From positions 1 to 7,000 of the forward strand of contig USHK01000056.1 in assembly GCA_900554375.1 (NCBI GenBank): DNA of 7,000 nucleotides. Reading direction: 5' to 3'. Positions 6,973-7,000 of this stretch are shown piece by piece (the stretch's first letter is position 1; each line of letters begins with the position of its first letter). The translations under genes were made by a program, and so were the position numbers. Source of the stretch: an uncultured Sutterella sp. (GTDB lineage: Bacteria; Pseudomonadota; Gammaproteobacteria; Burkholderiales; Burkholderiaceae_F). Below the pieces are notes generated by a model. The model worked only from the letters and a program-made list of their open reading frames with translations, was not told where the DNA came from and did not search any database.

Positions 6973-7000
6973 CTGTCTCTTATACACATCTGACGCTGCC
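6973..7000 (-). other. Nextera (Tn5) read-1 adapter, inverted, not genomic
   Basis: These 28 bases are the exact reverse complement of positions 15-42. The first 19 (6973-6991) are the Tn5 mosaic end in reverse orientation, and 6992-7000 continue into the read-1 adapter, which is cut off at the window edge. The genomic insert therefore ends at about 6972. The same adapter at both ends, pointing inward, gives the false look of a transposon with terminal inverted repeats. Confidence 0.97.

Noticed and set aside
15..7000. A 7-kb element with perfect terminal inverted repeats (composite transposon or mobile lipid A island)
   Set aside because: The repeats are Nextera adapter with Tn5 mosaic ends. 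There is no transposase, the genes are core envelope genes in standard order, and the ends cut lpxB mid-gene.
6860..7000. lpxB as a pseudogene or truncated gene
   Set aside because: The break coincides exactly with the start of adapter, so it marks the end of the sequenced fragment, not a mutation.

Overview
The window is an ordinary chromosomal segment of a Gram-negative bacterium, bounded at both ends by sequencing-library adapter rather than by genome. Genomic sequence runs from about 43 to 6972. It carries, all on the + strand, the envelope-biogenesis cluster rseP - bamA - skp - lpxD - fabZ - lpxA - lpxB (5' part only). Protein character suggests a proteobacterium, most likely betaproteobacterial: LpxA has Neisseria-like PQDKKY and SVGT segments, and BamA has a WFSWYTKRDQYSREKL stretch in POTRA3. 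By eye the base composition is close to half G+C, which would fit a gut Burkholderiales such as the Sutterellaceae. That family placement is a guess; no search was possible.

Layout. Positions 1-42 are the end of a P5/i5 oligonucleotide plus the Nextera read-1 adapter. After a possible 12-codon tail of an upstream gene comes rseP (85-1446, TTG start), a site-2 intramembrane protease. A 37-base gap leads to bamA (1484-3826), the outer-membrane protein insertase. A 43-base gap with a perfect 7-bp inverted repeat precedes skp (3870-4367), a periplasmic chaperone. A 153-base gap follows, the largest in the window; it holds a strong hairpin just after skp and possibly a promoter. Then come lpxD (4521-5609), fabZ (5612-6055), lpxA (6066-6860) and lpxB (from 6860), packed with gaps of 2 and 10 bases and a 1-base TGATG overlap. 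From 6973 to the end the sequence is again Nextera adapter, inverted.

How the genes work together. LpxA, LpxD and LpxB catalyse early steps of lipid A synthesis. FabZ handles 3-hydroxyacyl-ACP, the same acyl donor pool LpxA and LpxD draw on, so the cluster sits at the branch between phospholipid and LPS supply. Skp delivers unfolded outer-membrane proteins, BamA inserts them, and RseP (by homology) takes part in envelope-stress proteolysis that responds to failures of that assembly line.

I found no undescribed system. The observations most worth acting on are the adapter ends, which mimic 28-bp terminal inverted repeats and add an artefactual peptide to LpxB. Next come the two intergenic hairpins around skp.
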